Shown one piece after another: positions 1 to 13,383 of a stretch of DNA of 64,000 bases. Numbering within the stretch: the stretch's first letter is position 1; each line of letters opens with the position of its first letter. Source of the stretch: Deinococcus budaensis (lineage in GTDB: Bacteria > Deinococcota > Deinococci > Deinococcales > Deinococcaceae); NCBI RefSeq assembly GCF_014201885.1, contig NZ_JACHFN010000001.1:186001-250000 (forward strand), written 5' to 3'. Made by a program: the position numbers and the translations under genes. The notes under the pieces are model-generated. The model was given only the letters and a program-made list of their open reading frames with translations, had not been told where the DNA came from and ran no database searches.

Positions 1-493
<493 letters not shown>

Positions 494-511
494 GGGGAGC
501 CTCGTGCCCGG

Positions 512-541
512 TAGTCTGGCCTTTTGCCTATCAAATGTCAA
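512..541 (-). promoter_or_regulatory. Possible promoter of homocitrate synthase
   Basis: A perfect TTGACA lies at 536-541 on the minus strand, 17 bases before a poor -10 (CAGACT, 513-518), in a locally AT-rich intergenic stretch. The -35 is good and the -10 is weak, so this is only a suggestion. Confidence 0.35.
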
Positions 542-633
542 CAAGTTATGTAAATAGATTTGCGAATGTAAAACATCGTCTCTCTGGCAGGCAGGTGAAG
601 ATGCTCCTCATACCCGGGCGCCGGGGCGGGGCG

Positions 634-639
634 TAGGGT
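634..639 (+). promoter_or_regulatory. -10 box TAGGGT, leaderless start of aldo/keto reductase
   Basis: TAGGGT ends six bases before the ATG at 646, leaving no room for a ribosome binding site. Confidence 0.55.
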
Positions 640-645
640 GCGCGC

Positions 646-1626
646 ATGACTCCGCACCAACGCCCACTGGGCCGCACCGGCCTGCACGTCACCGAGATCG
701 GCTACGGCGCCTGGGGCATCGGCGCCGACATGTGGAAGGGCGCGCAGGACGACGAGAGCCTGACCGCGCTGCGGCGCTACGTTGAGCTGGGCGGCAACTT
801 CATCGACACCGCCATGGGCTACGGCGACGGCCACAGCGAGCGGCTGGTCGGTCAGGTGGCCCGCGAGCACCCCGGCACGCTGGTCGCCACCAAGATCAGT
901 CCCAGGAACGGCGAATGGCCCGCCGCGCCTGGCACGACCGCCGAGCAGGCGTTTCCCGGCGAGCACGTCATCCGGTGCACCGAGGCCAGCCTGGAGCGGC
1001 TGGGGTTGCCCTCCATCGACGTGCAGCAATTTCACGTCTGGAACGATTCGTGGCTGGGGCAGGGCGACTGGCAGGACGCGGTGGCGCAGCTGAGGCGCGA
1101 CGGCAAGATCCGGCACTTCGGCATCTCCATCAACGACCACCAGCCCGAGAACGCCGTGAAGGCCGTCGAGGCGGGCGCGGTGGAGACCGTGCAGGTGATC
1201 TACAACGTGTTCGACCAGTCGCCGCAAGACCGCCTGCTCGACGCCTGCCTCGCCAACGGCGTCGGTGTGATCGTGCGCGTGGCGCTCGACGAGGGCAGCC
1301 TGACCGGCAACATCACGCCGGAGACGACCTTTCCGGAGGGTGACTGGCGCCACCGCTACTTCGGCGGCGACCGCAAGACCGAGTTGCAGCCGCGCCTGCG
1401 CGCCATCGAGACGGCCCTGGGCATCCCGACCGCGCAGCTTCCCGAGACGGCCCTGCGTTTCGTGCTGAGCCACCCCGCCGTTAGCACCGTGATCGTGGGA
1501 ATGCGTAGCGCCCGCAACGTCGAGCGCAACCTCGCGCTGGCCGATGGCCGGGGCCTGTCCGCCGAACAGGTGCAAAAGCTCCACGCCCACCGCTGGGACC
1601 GCAACTGGTACGGCGCCGCCGACTGA
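646..1626 (+). CDS. Aldo/keto reductase
   Basis: NAD(P)H-dependent oxidoreductase of the aldo/keto reductase superfamily, 326 residues, cytoplasmic. The TIM-barrel landmarks are visible: [19 protein letters not shown] at the N-terminus, the catalytic region [17 protein letters not shown] with the Asp and Tyr, VATKIS with the Lys, and the C-terminal cofactor loop [17 protein letters not shown]. The active-site His region reads [10 protein letters not shown]. The substrate cannot be predicted. The gene stands alone, is divergent from homocitrate synthase, and is followed by a strong intrinsic terminator. Confidence 0.9.
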   Translation: MTPHQRPLGRTGLHVTEIGYGAWGIGADMWKGAQDDESLTALRRYVELGGNFIDTAMGYGDGHSERLVGQVAREHPGTLVATKISPRNGEWPAAPGTTAEQAFPGEHVIRCTEASLERLGLPSIDVQQFHVWNDSWLGQGDWQDAVAQLRRDGKIRHFGISINDHQPENAVKAVEAGAVETVQVIYNVFDQSPQDRLLDACLANGVGVIVRVALDEGSLTGNITPETTFPEGDWRHRYFGGDRKTELQPRLRAIETALGIPTAQLPETALRFVLSHPAVSTVIVGMRSARNVERNLALADGRGLSAEQVQKLHAHRWDRNWYGAAD

Positions 1627-1650
1627 GGGGGGCGAGGGGTGGAGTGCGGG

Positions 1651-1687
1651 GGAGGAGGCGGATCCGGGTCCGCCTCCTCCCTTTTTT
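1651..1687 (+). terminator. Rho-independent terminator after aldo/keto reductase
   Basis: A perfect 12-bp stem (1651-1662 with 1669-1680) and a 6-base loop are followed by C and six T (1682-1687). This is the cleanest intrinsic terminator in the window. It ends the aldo/keto reductase transcript ahead of the MATE gene. Confidence 0.9.
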
Positions 1688-1808
1688 CGGGGGCTCGCGC
1701 GCCGTCTCGCAAACCGGGACTCGGCCGCAGCGGATTGAGCGTTTCCTCAGCGATCCGGGAAGCGGCGCGCCCTCCCGCTCCCCTACAGTGCCCGGCGGAG
1801 GTTTTGCC

Positions 1809-3221
1809 TTGTCCAGCGTGCCCGACTCCAGTCTCTCCGCCGACCGCCCTACCGGGTCCGGCGACCACCTGCGCGACATCCTGCGGCTGGCCGTGCCCGC
1901 CAGCGTGGAGGGCGTCGTGCAGCTTGTGTTCAACTTTCTGGCCCAGCTGATCGTGGCGACCCTGGGCGCGACAGCGGTAGCAGCGGTCGGGTTTTCCAAC
2001 AATGTCACGCTGCTGCTGATCTTCACGCTGGGCACGCTGGGGTCGGGCGCGGGGATCCTGGTCGCGCGGGCGCACGGGGCCGGCGACCGGGGGGCGGTGG
2101 CGCGGACCTCGGGGACGGCCCTGCTGCTCGCCGCTGCCCTCACGCTCGCGCTGGTGGCGGGGCTGCACGCTTTCGCCGCGCCGGTGCTGAGGACGCTGGG
2201 CGCTCCGGCCGAGCTGACCGAGGCCGCCACGCCCTTTTTTCAGGTCGCGCTGCTGAGTGTGCCGCTGATCGTGCTCAGCGTGGTCGCCGGAAGCGTGCTG
2301 CGGTCGCTGGAGCAGCCGCGCGTGCCCATGCTCGCCACATTTGCGGCGGCGGCGGTCAACGTGGCGCTGGGGTACGCGCTGGTTCACGGCGCGGCCGGAT
2401 TGCCGCGGCTGGGGCTGGCGGGCGCGGCCTGGGGGGCGCTGGGCGGGCAGGCCTTGCGGGTGGGCCTGCTGGGCTGGTTCCTGTACGGGCGGCGCGGGGT
2501 GATTGCCCCGGCGTGGTCCGGCCTGGGGGCAGGCGGGCGGGTCCTGATCCGCGAGCTGCTGCACCTCTCGCTGCCGCTGGCCGCCACCCAGCTCGCCTGG
2601 AGCGGCGGCAACCTGCTGTACGCGCTGCTGCTCGCGCGGCTGGGCACGGCGGCGCTTGCCGGGGTGCAGATCGCGTCCACCCTGGAGGGCATCTTCGTGG
2701 TCGCCTCCTTCGGGCTGGTGCCTGCCGCGACCGCCTTGATCGGGCAGGCGGTGGGCCAGCGCGACGAGCAGCTCGCCCGCGAACGTGCCCGCGCCGTCGA
2801 GCGTTTCGGGCTGGTCACGGGCGTGGCCTTTGGGGTGCTGTTCGCCCTGACGGCCCTGGCGCTGCCTGCCCTGTATCCCGGGGTGGGCGCGCAGGTTCGT
2901 GAGATCGCCCTGGGCGCGATCCTGATCAACGCGGCGGTGCAGGTCGTCAAGGTCGCCAACATGGTGCGCGGCGGCGGCGTGCTGCCCTCGGGCAGCGACA
3001 CACGCGGCGTGCTGATCGGCGACGCGGTCAGCGCCTTCGCGGTCGGGCTGCCGCTGGCCTACCTGCTCGCCTTCGGGCTGGACCTGGGCGTCTGGGGGGT
3101 GCTGATCGCCCGGGTGCTGGAGGAGATCGTCAAGGTCGCCATCTTCACCTGGCGCGCGAAGAGATTGTCGTGGGGCGCGGTGGTCGCGGGGCAGGCGGCG
3201 CTTCCGGCAGCGGCGGATTGA
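1809..3221 (+). CDS. MATE family efflux transporter
   Basis: Cation-coupled multidrug/toxin exporter of the MATE family in the inner membrane, 470 residues with about 12 hydrophobic segments in two homologous halves (from [14 protein letters not shown] and again from [16 protein letters not shown]). The frame is open further upstream to 1644, but that extension is arginine-rich and falls on the preceding terminator. The TTG at 1809 is chosen because GGAGG sits about eight bases before it. A TACAGT at 1784-1789 may be the -10. The gene is convergent with a MaoC-like gene. Exported compound unknown. Confidence 0.88.
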   Translation: MSSVPDSSLSADRPTGSGDHLRDILRLAVPASVEGVVQLVFNFLAQLIVATLGATAVAAVGFSNNVTLLLIFTLGTLGSGAGILVARAHGAGDRGAVARTSGTALLLAAALTLALVAGLHAFAAPVLRTLGAPAELTEAATPFFQVALLSVPLIVLSVVAGSVLRSLEQPRVPMLATFAAAAVNVALGYALVHGAAGLPRLGLAGAAWGALGGQALRVGLLGWFLYGRRGVIAPAWSGLGAGGRVLIRELLHLSLPLAATQLAWSGGNLLYALLLARLGTAALAGVQIASTLEGIFVVASFGLVPAATALIGQAVGQRDEQLARERARAVERFGLVTGVAFGVLFALTALALPALYPGVGAQVREIALGAILINAAVQVVKVANMVRGGGVLPSGSDTRGVLIGDAVSAFAVGLPLAYLLAFGLDLGVWGVLIARVLEEIVKVAIFTWRAKRLSWGAVVAGQAALPAAAD

Positions 3222-3243
3222 GCGCGCCTGCGGGCAGGCTGGA

Positions 3244-3714
<471 letters not shown>

Positions 3715-3754
3715 GGGGAGCCTCCGGGGAGTGGGCAGGGGGCAGTGGGGGCGG

Positions 3755-4624
<870 letters not shown>

Positions 4625-4631
4625 GCCGCCC

Positions 4632-4637
4632 AGGATA
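4632..4637 (-). promoter_or_regulatory. -10 box TATCCT, leaderless start of CitE-like gene
   Basis: TATCCT on the minus strand, seven bases from the GTG at 4624. It lies in the 30-base gap shared with the divergent flavin oxidoreductase gene. Confidence 0.5.
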
Positions 4638-4654
4638 CGGGCAGAGTGGGAGGC

Positions 4655-5722
4655 ATGACCTCCCCGGCGCCCTTCGAACTCGGCCTGTATTCCTTCGGGG
4701 ACCTCACGCCCGATCCGGCGGGCCGGGTCAGCCTCAGCCCGCCGGAGCGCCTGAACAATCTGGTGGAGGAGGCCGAACTCGCCGACCAGGTGGGCCTCGA
4801 CGTGTTCGGCCTGGGCGAGCACCACCGCCCCGACTACCTGGTGTCGTCGCCCGCCACGGTCCTGGCGGCGATGGCGGCCCGCACCCGCCGCATCCGCCTC
4901 ACGAGCGCGGTGACCGTGCTGGGCACCGACGACCCGGTGCGCGTCTACCAGGCGTTCGCCACGCTCGACCTGCTCTCCGGGGGCCGCGCCGAGATCATGG
5001 TGGGGCGCGGGTCCTTTGCCGAATCTTTTCCCCTCTTTCTGGGCGGCATGCCCGCCGACTACGACGCCCTCTTCGCCGAGCGGCTGGAGCTGCTGCTGGC
5101 GGTGCGCGGGGCCGAGCACGTGACCTGGCAGGGCCGCACCCGGCCGCCCCTGCGGGACGCGGGGGTCTACCCGCGCCCGGAAGCCCCGCTTCCGCTGTGG
5201 CTGGCGGTCGGCGGCACGTCCGCTTCGGCCCGGCGGGCGGGCACCCTGGGCCTGCCGATGGCGCTGGCGATCATCGGCGGGGCGCCCGAGCGCTTCCTGC
5301 CGCTGGTGCGCCTCTTCCGCGAGTCGGCCCAGGCCGCCGGTCACGGGGCGCTGCCGCTGGGTATCAACGCGCACGGGTTCCTGGCGGACACGTCACGGGC
5401 GGCGGCGGACCTCGCCTTTCCCGCCCACGCCCTGGTCATGAACCGTCTGGGGCGCGAGCGGGGCTGGGGGCCGATGGACCGCGCCCACTTCGAGGCCGAA
5501 CGCTCGCCGCGCGGGGCGCTGTTCGTGGGAGACCCCGATGAGGTGGCCGCCAAAATCCTGGCCCAGCACGAGCTGTTCGGCCACACCCGTTTCCTGATGC
5601 AGATGAGCGTGGGCACGCTGCCGCACGCGCAGATGCTGCGTTCCATCGAGTTGTTCGGCACCCGGGTCGCGCCCGTGGTGCGGGCGGAGGTGGCGCGGCG
5701 TCAGGCCAGCCTGGGCCTATAG
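4655..5722 (+). CDS. Luciferase-like (LLM class) flavin-dependent monooxygenase
   Basis: FMN-dependent oxidoreductase of the bacterial luciferase fold, 355 residues, cytoplasmic. It shows [10 protein letters not shown] at the start of the barrel, the conserved [10 protein letters not shown] motif, [32 protein letters not shown] and a late [17 protein letters not shown] segment. The frame is open from 3713, but family homology begins at the ATG at 4655. A GGGAGG sits almost against this ATG, unusually close for a ribosome binding site. The substrate is unknown; relatives oxidise small organics. Its 3' end overlaps the convergent acetyltransferase gene by six bases. Confidence 0.87.
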   Translation: MTSPAPFELGLYSFGDLTPDPAGRVSLSPPERLNNLVEEAELADQVGLDVFGLGEHHRPDYLVSSPATVLAAMAARTRRIRLTSAVTVLGTDDPVRVYQAFATLDLLSGGRAEIMVGRGSFAESFPLFLGGMPADYDALFAERLELLLAVRGAEHVTWQGRTRPPLRDAGVYPRPEAPLPLWLAVGGTSASARRAGTLGLPMALAIIGGAPERFLPLVRLFRESAQAAGHGALPLGINAHGFLADTSRAAADLAFPAHALVMNRLGRERGWGPMDRAHFEAERSPRGALFVGDPDEVAAKILAQHELFGHTRFLMQMSVGTLPHAQMLRSIELFGTRVAPVVRAEVARRQASLGL

Positions 5723-6199
5723 GGCCAGTTCGTACCGCACGACAAAAAAGCCCTTCACCGTCCGCTCGTCCACCGCCCGGAAGCCCGCCGACTCGTAGAG
5801 GGCGCGCAGCTTGGGGCGCTCGGCAGCGGTGTCGAGGCGTAGAAACGCACCTCCGGCCTCCCGGGTCTCGCGCGCCGCCTCACCCAGCAGCCGGTGGGCC
5901 AGCCGCCGCCCCTGCGCGTCCGGGTGAACGCCGAGCTTGTGCAGATACCGCGCCTCGCCGGGCGGGTCCCCAGGCCAGAAGAGGGGGTCTGCGTCCAGCA
6001 GCGCGAAGGTCCCGACCGCCTGCCCGCCGCGCCACGCCACCCGCCAGCTTGCCAGCGGGTAGTGCCGCAAGAGCCGCTCGGGGGTCAGGCTGGGCACGGG
6101 CCAGAGGGCCTCGCCGCGCTCCAGCAGCCGGGTCGCGGCGGCGGTCAGCACGCCGGAAGCCGCCCCCAGGTCGCCCCGCGTGAGGGTCAGCCCGTCCAT
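5717..6199 (-). CDS. GNAT family N-acetyltransferase
   Basis: Acetyl-CoA-dependent acetyltransferase, 160 residues. The acetyl-CoA loop is visible as [21 protein letters not shown], a variant of the Q/R-x-x-G-x-G/A signature, and the C-terminal [15 protein letters not shown] is the usual beta6-alpha4 ending. The ATG at 6199 follows directly on the stop codon of the Rieske gene (TGAATG), so translation is probably coupled. Substrate unknown. Its placement at the end of the cytochrome gene run may be incidental. Confidence 0.85.
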   Translation of the reverse strand: MDGLTLTRGDLGAASGVLTAAATRLLERGEALWPVPSLTPERLLRHYPLASWRVAWRGGQAVGTFALLDADPLFWPGDPPGEARYLHKLGVHPDAQGRRLAHRLLGEAARETREAGGAFLRLDTAAERPKLRALYESAGFRAVDERTVKGFFVVRYELAL

Positions 6200-6766
6200 T
6201 CAGCCCCCCAGCGGCGGCGCGGGTTCGATGCCGCTGGCGTAGAGCGCCCCGTCCCGAAGCTCCAGCCGCACGCGCGGCAGCGGCCCATTCGCCTTGCCGA
6301 AGACCGCCTGTCCCGCCTGCAAGGGGTCGAAGACGCTGTAGTGGCAGGGGCAGCCCAGTTGCGGGTGCCGCTCCCCCGGCGGGGGGCGGTAGTTGTAGGC
6401 AAAGGCCAGCACCTCGGGGTCGCGCACGAGGTGCACTGGGCAGCCCAGGTGGGTGCAGATGCGGCTGTAGGCGACGAGGTGGCGGCCATCCACGCTCAGG
6501 CCCCCCGGCACCGGCCCCGGCACCCGCAGCGCCAGGCAGGGCCGCCCCGCGTAGGCAAAGGGCACCTCGGCCCAGACCTCCCCGAACTGCCCCAGGGGCG
6601 CGACCTGCACGGCGCCGCCGCCCGCCACGAACTCCGGCTCGCCCGGCTCGCGCTTGCCGAAGGTCACCCGCGAGGCGTACCAGCCCATGTACCCGAAGGC
6701 GCCCAGCGTGCCCGCGACCGGCACCACCCACCAGCGTTCCAGCACGGCCCGGCGGGTGAGCCTCAT
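6200..6766 (-). CDS. Rieske [2Fe-2S] protein
   Basis: Membrane-anchored electron-transfer protein of 188 residues. It carries both Rieske ligand boxes, CTHLGCPVH and CPCHYSVFD (Cys-His each), separated by an insert containing a PPPGERHPQ loop. The N-terminus is short and basic, [11 protein letters not shown], followed by a hydrophobic stretch: a Tat-like signal anchor as in quinol-cytochrome c reductase Rieske subunits. The frame is open upstream to 6964, but family homology fits the ATG at 6766. No cytochrome b gene is adjacent, so its quinol-oxidising partner must be elsewhere. The neighbouring cytochrome c fusion protein is a plausible electron acceptor (inference). Confidence 0.9.
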   Translation of the reverse strand: MRLTRRAVLERWWVVPVAGTLGAFGYMGWYASRVTFGKREPGEPEFVAGGGAVQVAPLGQFGEVWAEVPFAYAGRPCLALRVPGPVPGGLSVDGRHLVAYSRICTHLGCPVHLVRDPEVLAFAYNYRPPPGERHPQLGCPCHYSVFDPLQAGQAVFGKANGPLPRVRLELRDGALYASGIEPAPPLGG

Positions 6767-6917
6767 ACGGATTCCGGTGAAACAGTGAGAAAACCTGGTC
6801 CATCCGGGCAGACTGGTCCAGCTCCGCAGGAGAGCGAGCAGGAACAAACGGGTGCCGGGAAAGGACTTCTCCCCTCGGCGCTCTCCCGGGTTGACAACGG
6901 AGTGGACGGAAACCGGA

Positions 6918-7970
6918 TCACTCGCCTTCCTTCTGCCAGCGCTCCAGCAGATCGAGCAGGGCATTCAGCTCGGCGGGCTTGAGGCCCGGATAGGCGGGCA
7001 TGGCGCCCTTGCCGTTCACGATCACGCCCCGCAGGGCTTCCCGTGAGAGGTTCGACGCCCGCAGGCTGGGACCCAGCGCCCCGCCCCCGCCGTCCGCCCC
7101 GTGGCAGCTCGCGCAGTTCGCGGCGTAGACCCGCAGGGCGGGGTCGGCCTGGTTCTGGCGGGCGCGGATGGCGGTGATCGTCTCGTCCGCGTCGCGGCCC
7201 GAGGGGTTGAGCGTCCGGTAGCGCTCCAGGGCCGTCAGCGCCTCCTCGTCCTGCCCGAAGCGGGCCAGCGCGTAGCCCAGAAAGAGCTGCGACTCCGCCT
7301 CGCGGGGGGCGAGCTGCGCCGCCGTGCGAATCAGGAGGAAGGCCTGCTGCGCGTCACCTGCGCTGATCTCCTGCCCCGGCTGGCCGGGCCGGGTGAGCAG
7401 CAGGATGCCCAGCCGCCGCAGCGCCTCCGGCTGGCGGGGGTCGAGTTTCAGGGCGCTCCCGTAGGCCGAGACCGCCTGGTCGTAGGCGCCGCTGTCGAAG
7501 GCGGCCTGGCCCCAGGCGAGGAAGTCGGCGCTCTGCCCACTGGCTTCGGCGGCGCGGCGCAGCTCCGGCAGGGCCAGAGCGTTTTGCACCACCTGCGCCT
7601 CACCCGCGCCCAGCGACGCGAGCTGCCAGCGCGGCACGAAGGTCAGCGCTCCGGCGGCTGTGAGCAGCGCGGCGGCCCCGACCCCCAGCAGGGCCAGCCT
7701 GCGGGTGTGCCCGGCGCGGCCCGCCGGGGGCGGCGCGGGCGGCAGGGCGTCCAGGCCGCGCAGCGCCAGGGCCGCGCGGCGTTCGAGGTCGGGGCGCCTT
7801 CCCTCGTCTTCCAGCGCCGCGAGTTCGGCGTACAGACGGTCACGCTCGGCCGTCAGGCGCCCGCGCTCGGCGGCGTCGGGGTCCGCCGGACTTCCGGCCC
7901 GCAGCGGCTCGAGCGTCAACCACAGCGACACCAGCACGATCAACGCCAGCAGCACCACGCCCAGGATCAC
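6918..7970 (-). CDS. CcmI-like TPR protein fused to a cytochrome c domain
   Basis: A 350-residue protein with three parts. The N-terminal membrane segment (residues 1-23) precedes a charged stretch resembling CcmI/Cyc[22 protein letters not shown] second transmembrane segment near 90-110 is followed by TPR repeats (about 145-265). The C-terminal cytochrome c domain has CASCH (haem attachment) and [11 protein letters not shown], whose Met is the likely sixth ligand. CcmI presents apocytochrome c to the haem ligation complex; a carried c-haem is not part of the usual E. coli protein. The GTG start overlaps the stop of ccmH by four bases, so it is the last gene of the ccmC-H run. Confidence 0.82.
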   Translation of the reverse strand: MILGVVLLALIVLVSLWLTLEPLRAGSPADPDAAERGRLTAERDRLYAELAALEDEGRRPDLERRAALALRGLDALPPAPPPAGRAGHTRRLALLGVGAAALLTAAGALTFVPRWQLASLGAGEAQVVQNALALPELRRAAEASGQSADFLAWGQAAFDSGAYDQAVSAYGSALKLDPRQPEALRRLGILLLTRPGQPGQEISAGDAQQAFLLIRTAAQLAPREAESQLFLGYALARFGQDEEALTALERYRTLNPSGRDADETITAIRARQNQADPALRVYAANCASCHGADGGGGALGPSLRASNLSREALRGVIVNGKGAMPAYPGLKPAELNALLDLLERWQKEGE

Positions 7971-8485
7971 GCGCCGCCCCCTTCACCCGGCGCGTCCCGC
8001 CGCGTGCGCCGCTGCACCTCGGCCAGGTAGGGGTCGAAGGGATCGTCGAGCGCGGGCGCCGTGACCGGAGCCGCCTCCCCGGCCTCCACCCGCCCGCGCC
8101 GCAGGAAGCGCAGCAGCAGCGCGCCGCCCGCTGCCAGCGCGAGCACGGGCGCGCCCCACAGCAGCACCCCTGCCCCCTCTTTGGGCGGGTCGAGCAGCAC
8201 GAAATTGCCGTAGCGCGCCGCGAAATAGGCGTAGACCTCGCGGTCGCTGCGCCCGGCGGCCACCTGCTCGCGCACGTCGCGCAGCATCTCGCGGCTGATG
8301 TCGTTGGTGCTCTCGGTGATGGGCACCCCCGTGCAGATCGGGCAGCGCAGGTTATCCCCCAGCCGCTCGGCCCGCGACTCCTGCGCGGGCGTCAGGGCGA
8401 GAGACGTGGACATTAGCAGGCAGAAGGCCAGAGCCAGGGAGCGTAGCCCTGTGGGCCGCAGGCCGCTGGACGCTGACCGGCTCAC
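7967..8485 (-). CDS. ccmH: Cytochrome c biogenesis protein CcmH (CcmL/CycL type)
   Basis: Periplasmic, membrane-anchored thiol oxidoreductase that reduces apocytochrome c or CcmG during System I maturation, 172 residues. It has a signal peptide ([16 protein letters not shown]), the diagnostic LRCPICTG motif with the redox Cys pair, [22 protein letters not shown], then a C-terminal transmembrane helix. The GTG at 8485 overlaps the ccmG stop (GTGA) and gives a complete signal peptide; a longer reading upstream has no homology. Codons just after the start coincide with a short dispersed repeat (8461-8480), so the first residues of the signal peptide derive from repeat sequence. Confidence 0.9.
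   Translation of the reverse strand: MSRSASSGLRPTGLRSLALAFCLLMSTSLALTPAQESRAERLGDNLRCPICTGVPITESTNDISREMLRDVREQVAAGRSDREVYAYFAARYGNFVLLDPPKEGAGVLLWGAPVLALAAGGALLLRFLRRGRVEAGEAAPVTAPALDDPFDPYLAEVQRRTRRDAPGEGGGA
8461..8480 (+). repeat. Dispersed short repeat R1, copy in ccmH
   Basis: GGCCGCTGGACGCTGACCGG differs at two positions from the intergenic copy at 28679-28698. A related stretch lies in reverse orientation in recQ (50335-50358). Here it encodes residues 2-8 or so of CcmH. Confidence 0.55.
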
Positions 8486-9063
8486 AGCCCCGTCACCCCG
8501 ATCTTCTCCAGGCCGACGTTCAGCCGCTCGCGGGTCAGGCCGCCCCGGTCCACGTGCCGGATCACGCCCTCCGCGTCGATGAACACAGTCTCGGGAATCC
8601 CGGCCACCCCGTAGTTGATGCCGGTCTTGATGCCGGGGTCGCGCAGGTTGGGGTAGGCCAGCGCGTACTCCTGAATGAAGTCGCGGGCGTTTTGCTCCTT
8701 GGTCTCCTGAAAGAGGATGCCCAGGATCGCCGGGCCGTTCTCGCCGCTCCGGCGCTCGCCCAGTTCGCGAAACAGCGGCGCCTCCTCGCGGCAGGGCACG
8801 CACCACGACGCCCAGAAATTCAGCACGACCGGGCGGCCCTGGAGAGCGGCGAGGCTGACCTGCGCTCCGTCGAGGCTCTCCAGCGTGAAGGCGGGGGCGG
8901 GTTTGCCCACCAGCGGCCCGCCGTCGGTCGCGTTGCGCGCGGGATTGAGCAGCGCGGCGCCCAGCACGGCGACGAGCGCGGCGGCGATCAGGGGCGGAAG
9001 CAGCCGCCGCCAGAGGGGGGCAGGAGCCGGGGTCGGAGGGGAAGAGGGGGAAAGGTCAGTCAT
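8482..9063 (-). CDS. ccmG: Thiol:disulfide interchange protein CcmG/DsbE (TlpA-like)
   Basis: Membrane-tethered periplasmic thioredoxin that keeps the haem-binding cysteines of apocytochrome c reduced, 193 residues. The single N-terminal anchor ([19 protein letters not shown]) is followed by a TlpA fold with the active site [13 protein letters not shown] (CxxC) and the cis-Pro region [14 protein letters not shown]. It lies 12 bases after ccmF and overlaps ccmH by four. It should receive electrons from the CcdA protein encoded upstream at 15.9-16.5 kb. Confidence 0.93.
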   Translation of the reverse strand: MTDLSPSSPPTPAPAPLWRRLLPPLIAAALVAVLGAALLNPARNATDGGPLVGKPAPAFTLESLDGAQVSLAALQGRPVVLNFWASWCVPCREEAPLFRELGERRSGENGPAILGILFQETKEQNARDFIQEYALAYPNLRDPGIKTGINYGVAGIPETVFIDAEGVIRHVDRGGLTRERLNVGLEKIGVTGL

Positions 9064-9075
9064 GGGTCACTCGCT

Positions 9076-11076
<2,001 letters not shown>

Positions 11077-11080
11077 GGGA

Positions 11081-11548
11081 TCACTCGCTCTGCTGGCGCA
11101 GCAGGTCTTTCAGCTCGGCCTGTGTCTGCGGCACGTTGTATTCCTCCGAGTGCTTCACGACCAGCTCGGAGGCGTGGAAGGTCTCGCCCTGAAACTCGCC
11201 GCGCACGACCACGCCCTGGTTTTCCTTGAACAGGTCGCTGACCGCGCCCACGTACTGCACCGGAAAGGTCGCGCCGCCGTCGGTCACGTCGAAGCGCAGG
11301 TTGAGGGTCTGCGGGTCGTAGTTCACGGCCTTGACCAGTCCGCCGATTCGCAGCGGGCGCCCTTCCAGCTCCGAGCGCTGCTGCACGTACTCGGTGGGGG
11401 TCACGAAGTATTCCAGGCTCTTGCCCAGGTTGCCAAAGGCGATAAAGGAGGTCAGCCCGACCAGCGCCAGCACCCCCAGCACGGTGGGCAGGGGACTGCG
11501 CCGCCGCCGCCGGGCGCGCGGAAGCGGGGTGGGGGAGGGCGCGGTCAT
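11081..11548 (-). CDS. ccmE: Haem chaperone CcmE
   Basis: Periplasmic haem-carrying chaperone that binds haem covalently and passes it to CcmF, 155 residues. The N-terminus is basic (PRARRRRRS) and is followed by one transmembrane helix, then the OB-fold with [12 protein letters not shown] and [17 protein letters not shown]. The haem-binding motif reads [10 protein letters not shown], in which the His is the expected covalent site and the Tyr the usual nearby ligand. The ATG at 11548 overlaps the ccmD stop (ATGA). Confidence 0.94.
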   Translation of the reverse strand: MTAPSPTPLPRARRRRRSPLPTVLGVLALVGLTSFIAFGNLGKSLEYFVTPTEYVQQRSELEGRPLRIGGLVKAVNYDPQTLNLRFDVTDGGATFPVQYVGAVSDLFKENQGVVVRGEFQGETFHASELVVKHSEEYNVPQTQAELKDLLRQQSE

Positions 11549-11656
11549 CGCCGCTCCTCGTCGCGCACGGCCCGCAGCTTCCACCAGATCCAGCCCAGGT
11601 AGGCGGCCAGCAGCACAAAGGTCACCACGTACACGACGACCACATATCCGGTGTAC

Positions 11657-11664
<8 letters not shown>
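11545..11664 (-). CDS. ccmD: Small membrane protein CcmD
   Basis: A 39-residue single-helix protein. It reads from a GTG at 11664 as a short head with two Tyr, a hydrophobic helix rich in Val (VVVVYVVTFVLLAAYLG), a Trp cluster (WIWW) and a basic tail. That is the expected pattern of CcmD, which helps release holo-CcmE from the CcmABC complex. Its position between ccmC (8-base overlap) and ccmE (4-base overlap) matches the standard order. It is too small for routine gene calling. Confidence 0.88.
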
Positions 11665-12381
<717 letters not shown>

Positions 12382-12636
12382 CACTCCCTATTCTGACCCG
12401 CGCGCCGCCCGCATCACCGTGAGGCAGGGGAAGCGCAGGAAACCTTCGTGAGCGCAGCATCGCGTCTGGCACAGGCTGGGGCAAGTGCGAGTGTCCCCGG
12501 AGAGAGGGCGGCCCCAGGGCACGAGGCCGCAAGGTGCAGGCCAGGAGCGCCGAGGTGTCCGCCCCCTGACTCGCGGCCCCGCCCTCCCGCCTGCTACGGT
12601 GAGGCCACGCCCAATTCACCCGGAGGTTTTCCCGCC

Positions 12637-13359
12637 ATGAAGCGTTCCCGCGTCCTGTCCCTGCTGGCCCTCGCCGCCGTGTCTGCCGCTGTCCTCGCCG
12701 CGTGCGCGCCCTCGGCCACCACCGCGCCCGCCGCTCCGCTGCCCGACCCGGCGACCTACCGCCCCGCCGATGCTCCGGTCACCGTCCCCGGCATCGGGGA
12801 GGTGGGGCGCTGGATGATCACCAAGACCCTGGTGCCCGCGACCTGGCTGGGCGAGAAACTCGGTGGGCGCACGCTGCGCGAGCCGGTCAACGTGCTGCTG
12901 ATCGACCGCGTGGCCCGCACCCCTGAAGAAGCTACCACCCGCCTGCTCGCCGCGATGAGGGCGGCCGGCTACCCCCCGCGCGGCGGCCATTCGACCGGCT
13001 ACTGGGGCGAGGTGGGCGGGCGCCTGTACCCCATGCTGCCCACCGGTGAGGGCGAGGCCTTCAGCGACGATCCCTTCTTCGTGCCCAACAACCACGGGCG
13101 AATCTTCGGGCCGGTGCCGGTGGAGGGCGGTTTCGCCTTCACGGGGGCCTTCAGCCTGGAGGGCATCCGCCTCTTTCCCCGCCCCGGCCATCCCTACCGC
13201 TCCTTTCAGGTCGCCCGCGAGGACCTCGCCGACCGCCTGAATGGGCGCAGCGCCTTCAAACGGGCCGGATACGTGGAGATGGGGTCACGCCTCGACACGC
13301 CCACCGAGACGACCGGGGACCACGACGGGCGGGCGGTGCTGCTGGTGGCGGGGGGGTAG
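12637..13359 (+). CDS. Putative lipoprotein of unknown function
   Basis: A 240-residue secreted protein with a lipoprotein signal: basic start (KRSR), hydrophobic core and lipobox LAAC (Cys about residue 25). The mature part has no motif I recognise with certainty. It includes ARTPEEATTRLLAAMRAAGY and HGRIFGPVPVEGGFAFTGAFS, loosely reminiscent of the C-terminal LssY-like domain, but I do not assign that. A good ribosome binding site (CGGAGG) precedes the ATG at 12637. The gene runs opposite to its neighbours and sits with the LRR gene between the two halves of the ccm cluster. Confidence 0.8.
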   Translation: MKRSRVLSLLALAAVSAAVLAACAPSATTAPAAPLPDPATYRPADAPVTVPGIGEVGRWMITKTLVPATWLGEKLGGRTLREPVNVLLIDRVARTPEEATTRLLAAMRAAGYPPRGGHSTGYWGEVGGRLYPMLPTGEGEAFSDDPFFVPNNHGRIFGPVPVEGGFAFTGAFSLEGIRLFPRPGHPYRSFQVAREDLADRLNGRSAFKRAGYVEMGSRLDTPTETTGDHDGRAVLLVAGG

Positions 13360-13383
13360 GGAAAGGAGACGTAAGGGCGGGCT

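Noticed and set aside
531..556. Sequence resembling the Deinococcus radiation/desiccation response motif (TTATGT...TTGACAT halves)
   Set aside because: Half-sites TTATGT and TTGACAT (opposite strand) are present, but spacing and orientation do not form the known 17-bp palindrome; the TTGACA is more simply read as a -35 box.
1644..1808. Upstream extension of the MATE gene from 1644
   Set aside because: It begins inside the terminator of the preceding gene and encodes arginine-rich non-membrane sequence; the TTG at 1809 has a ribosome binding site.
6767..6964. N-terminal extension of the Rieske gene to 6964
   Set aside because: The extension lacks hydrophobic or family sequence, and it would displace the Tat-like signal anchor from the N-terminus.
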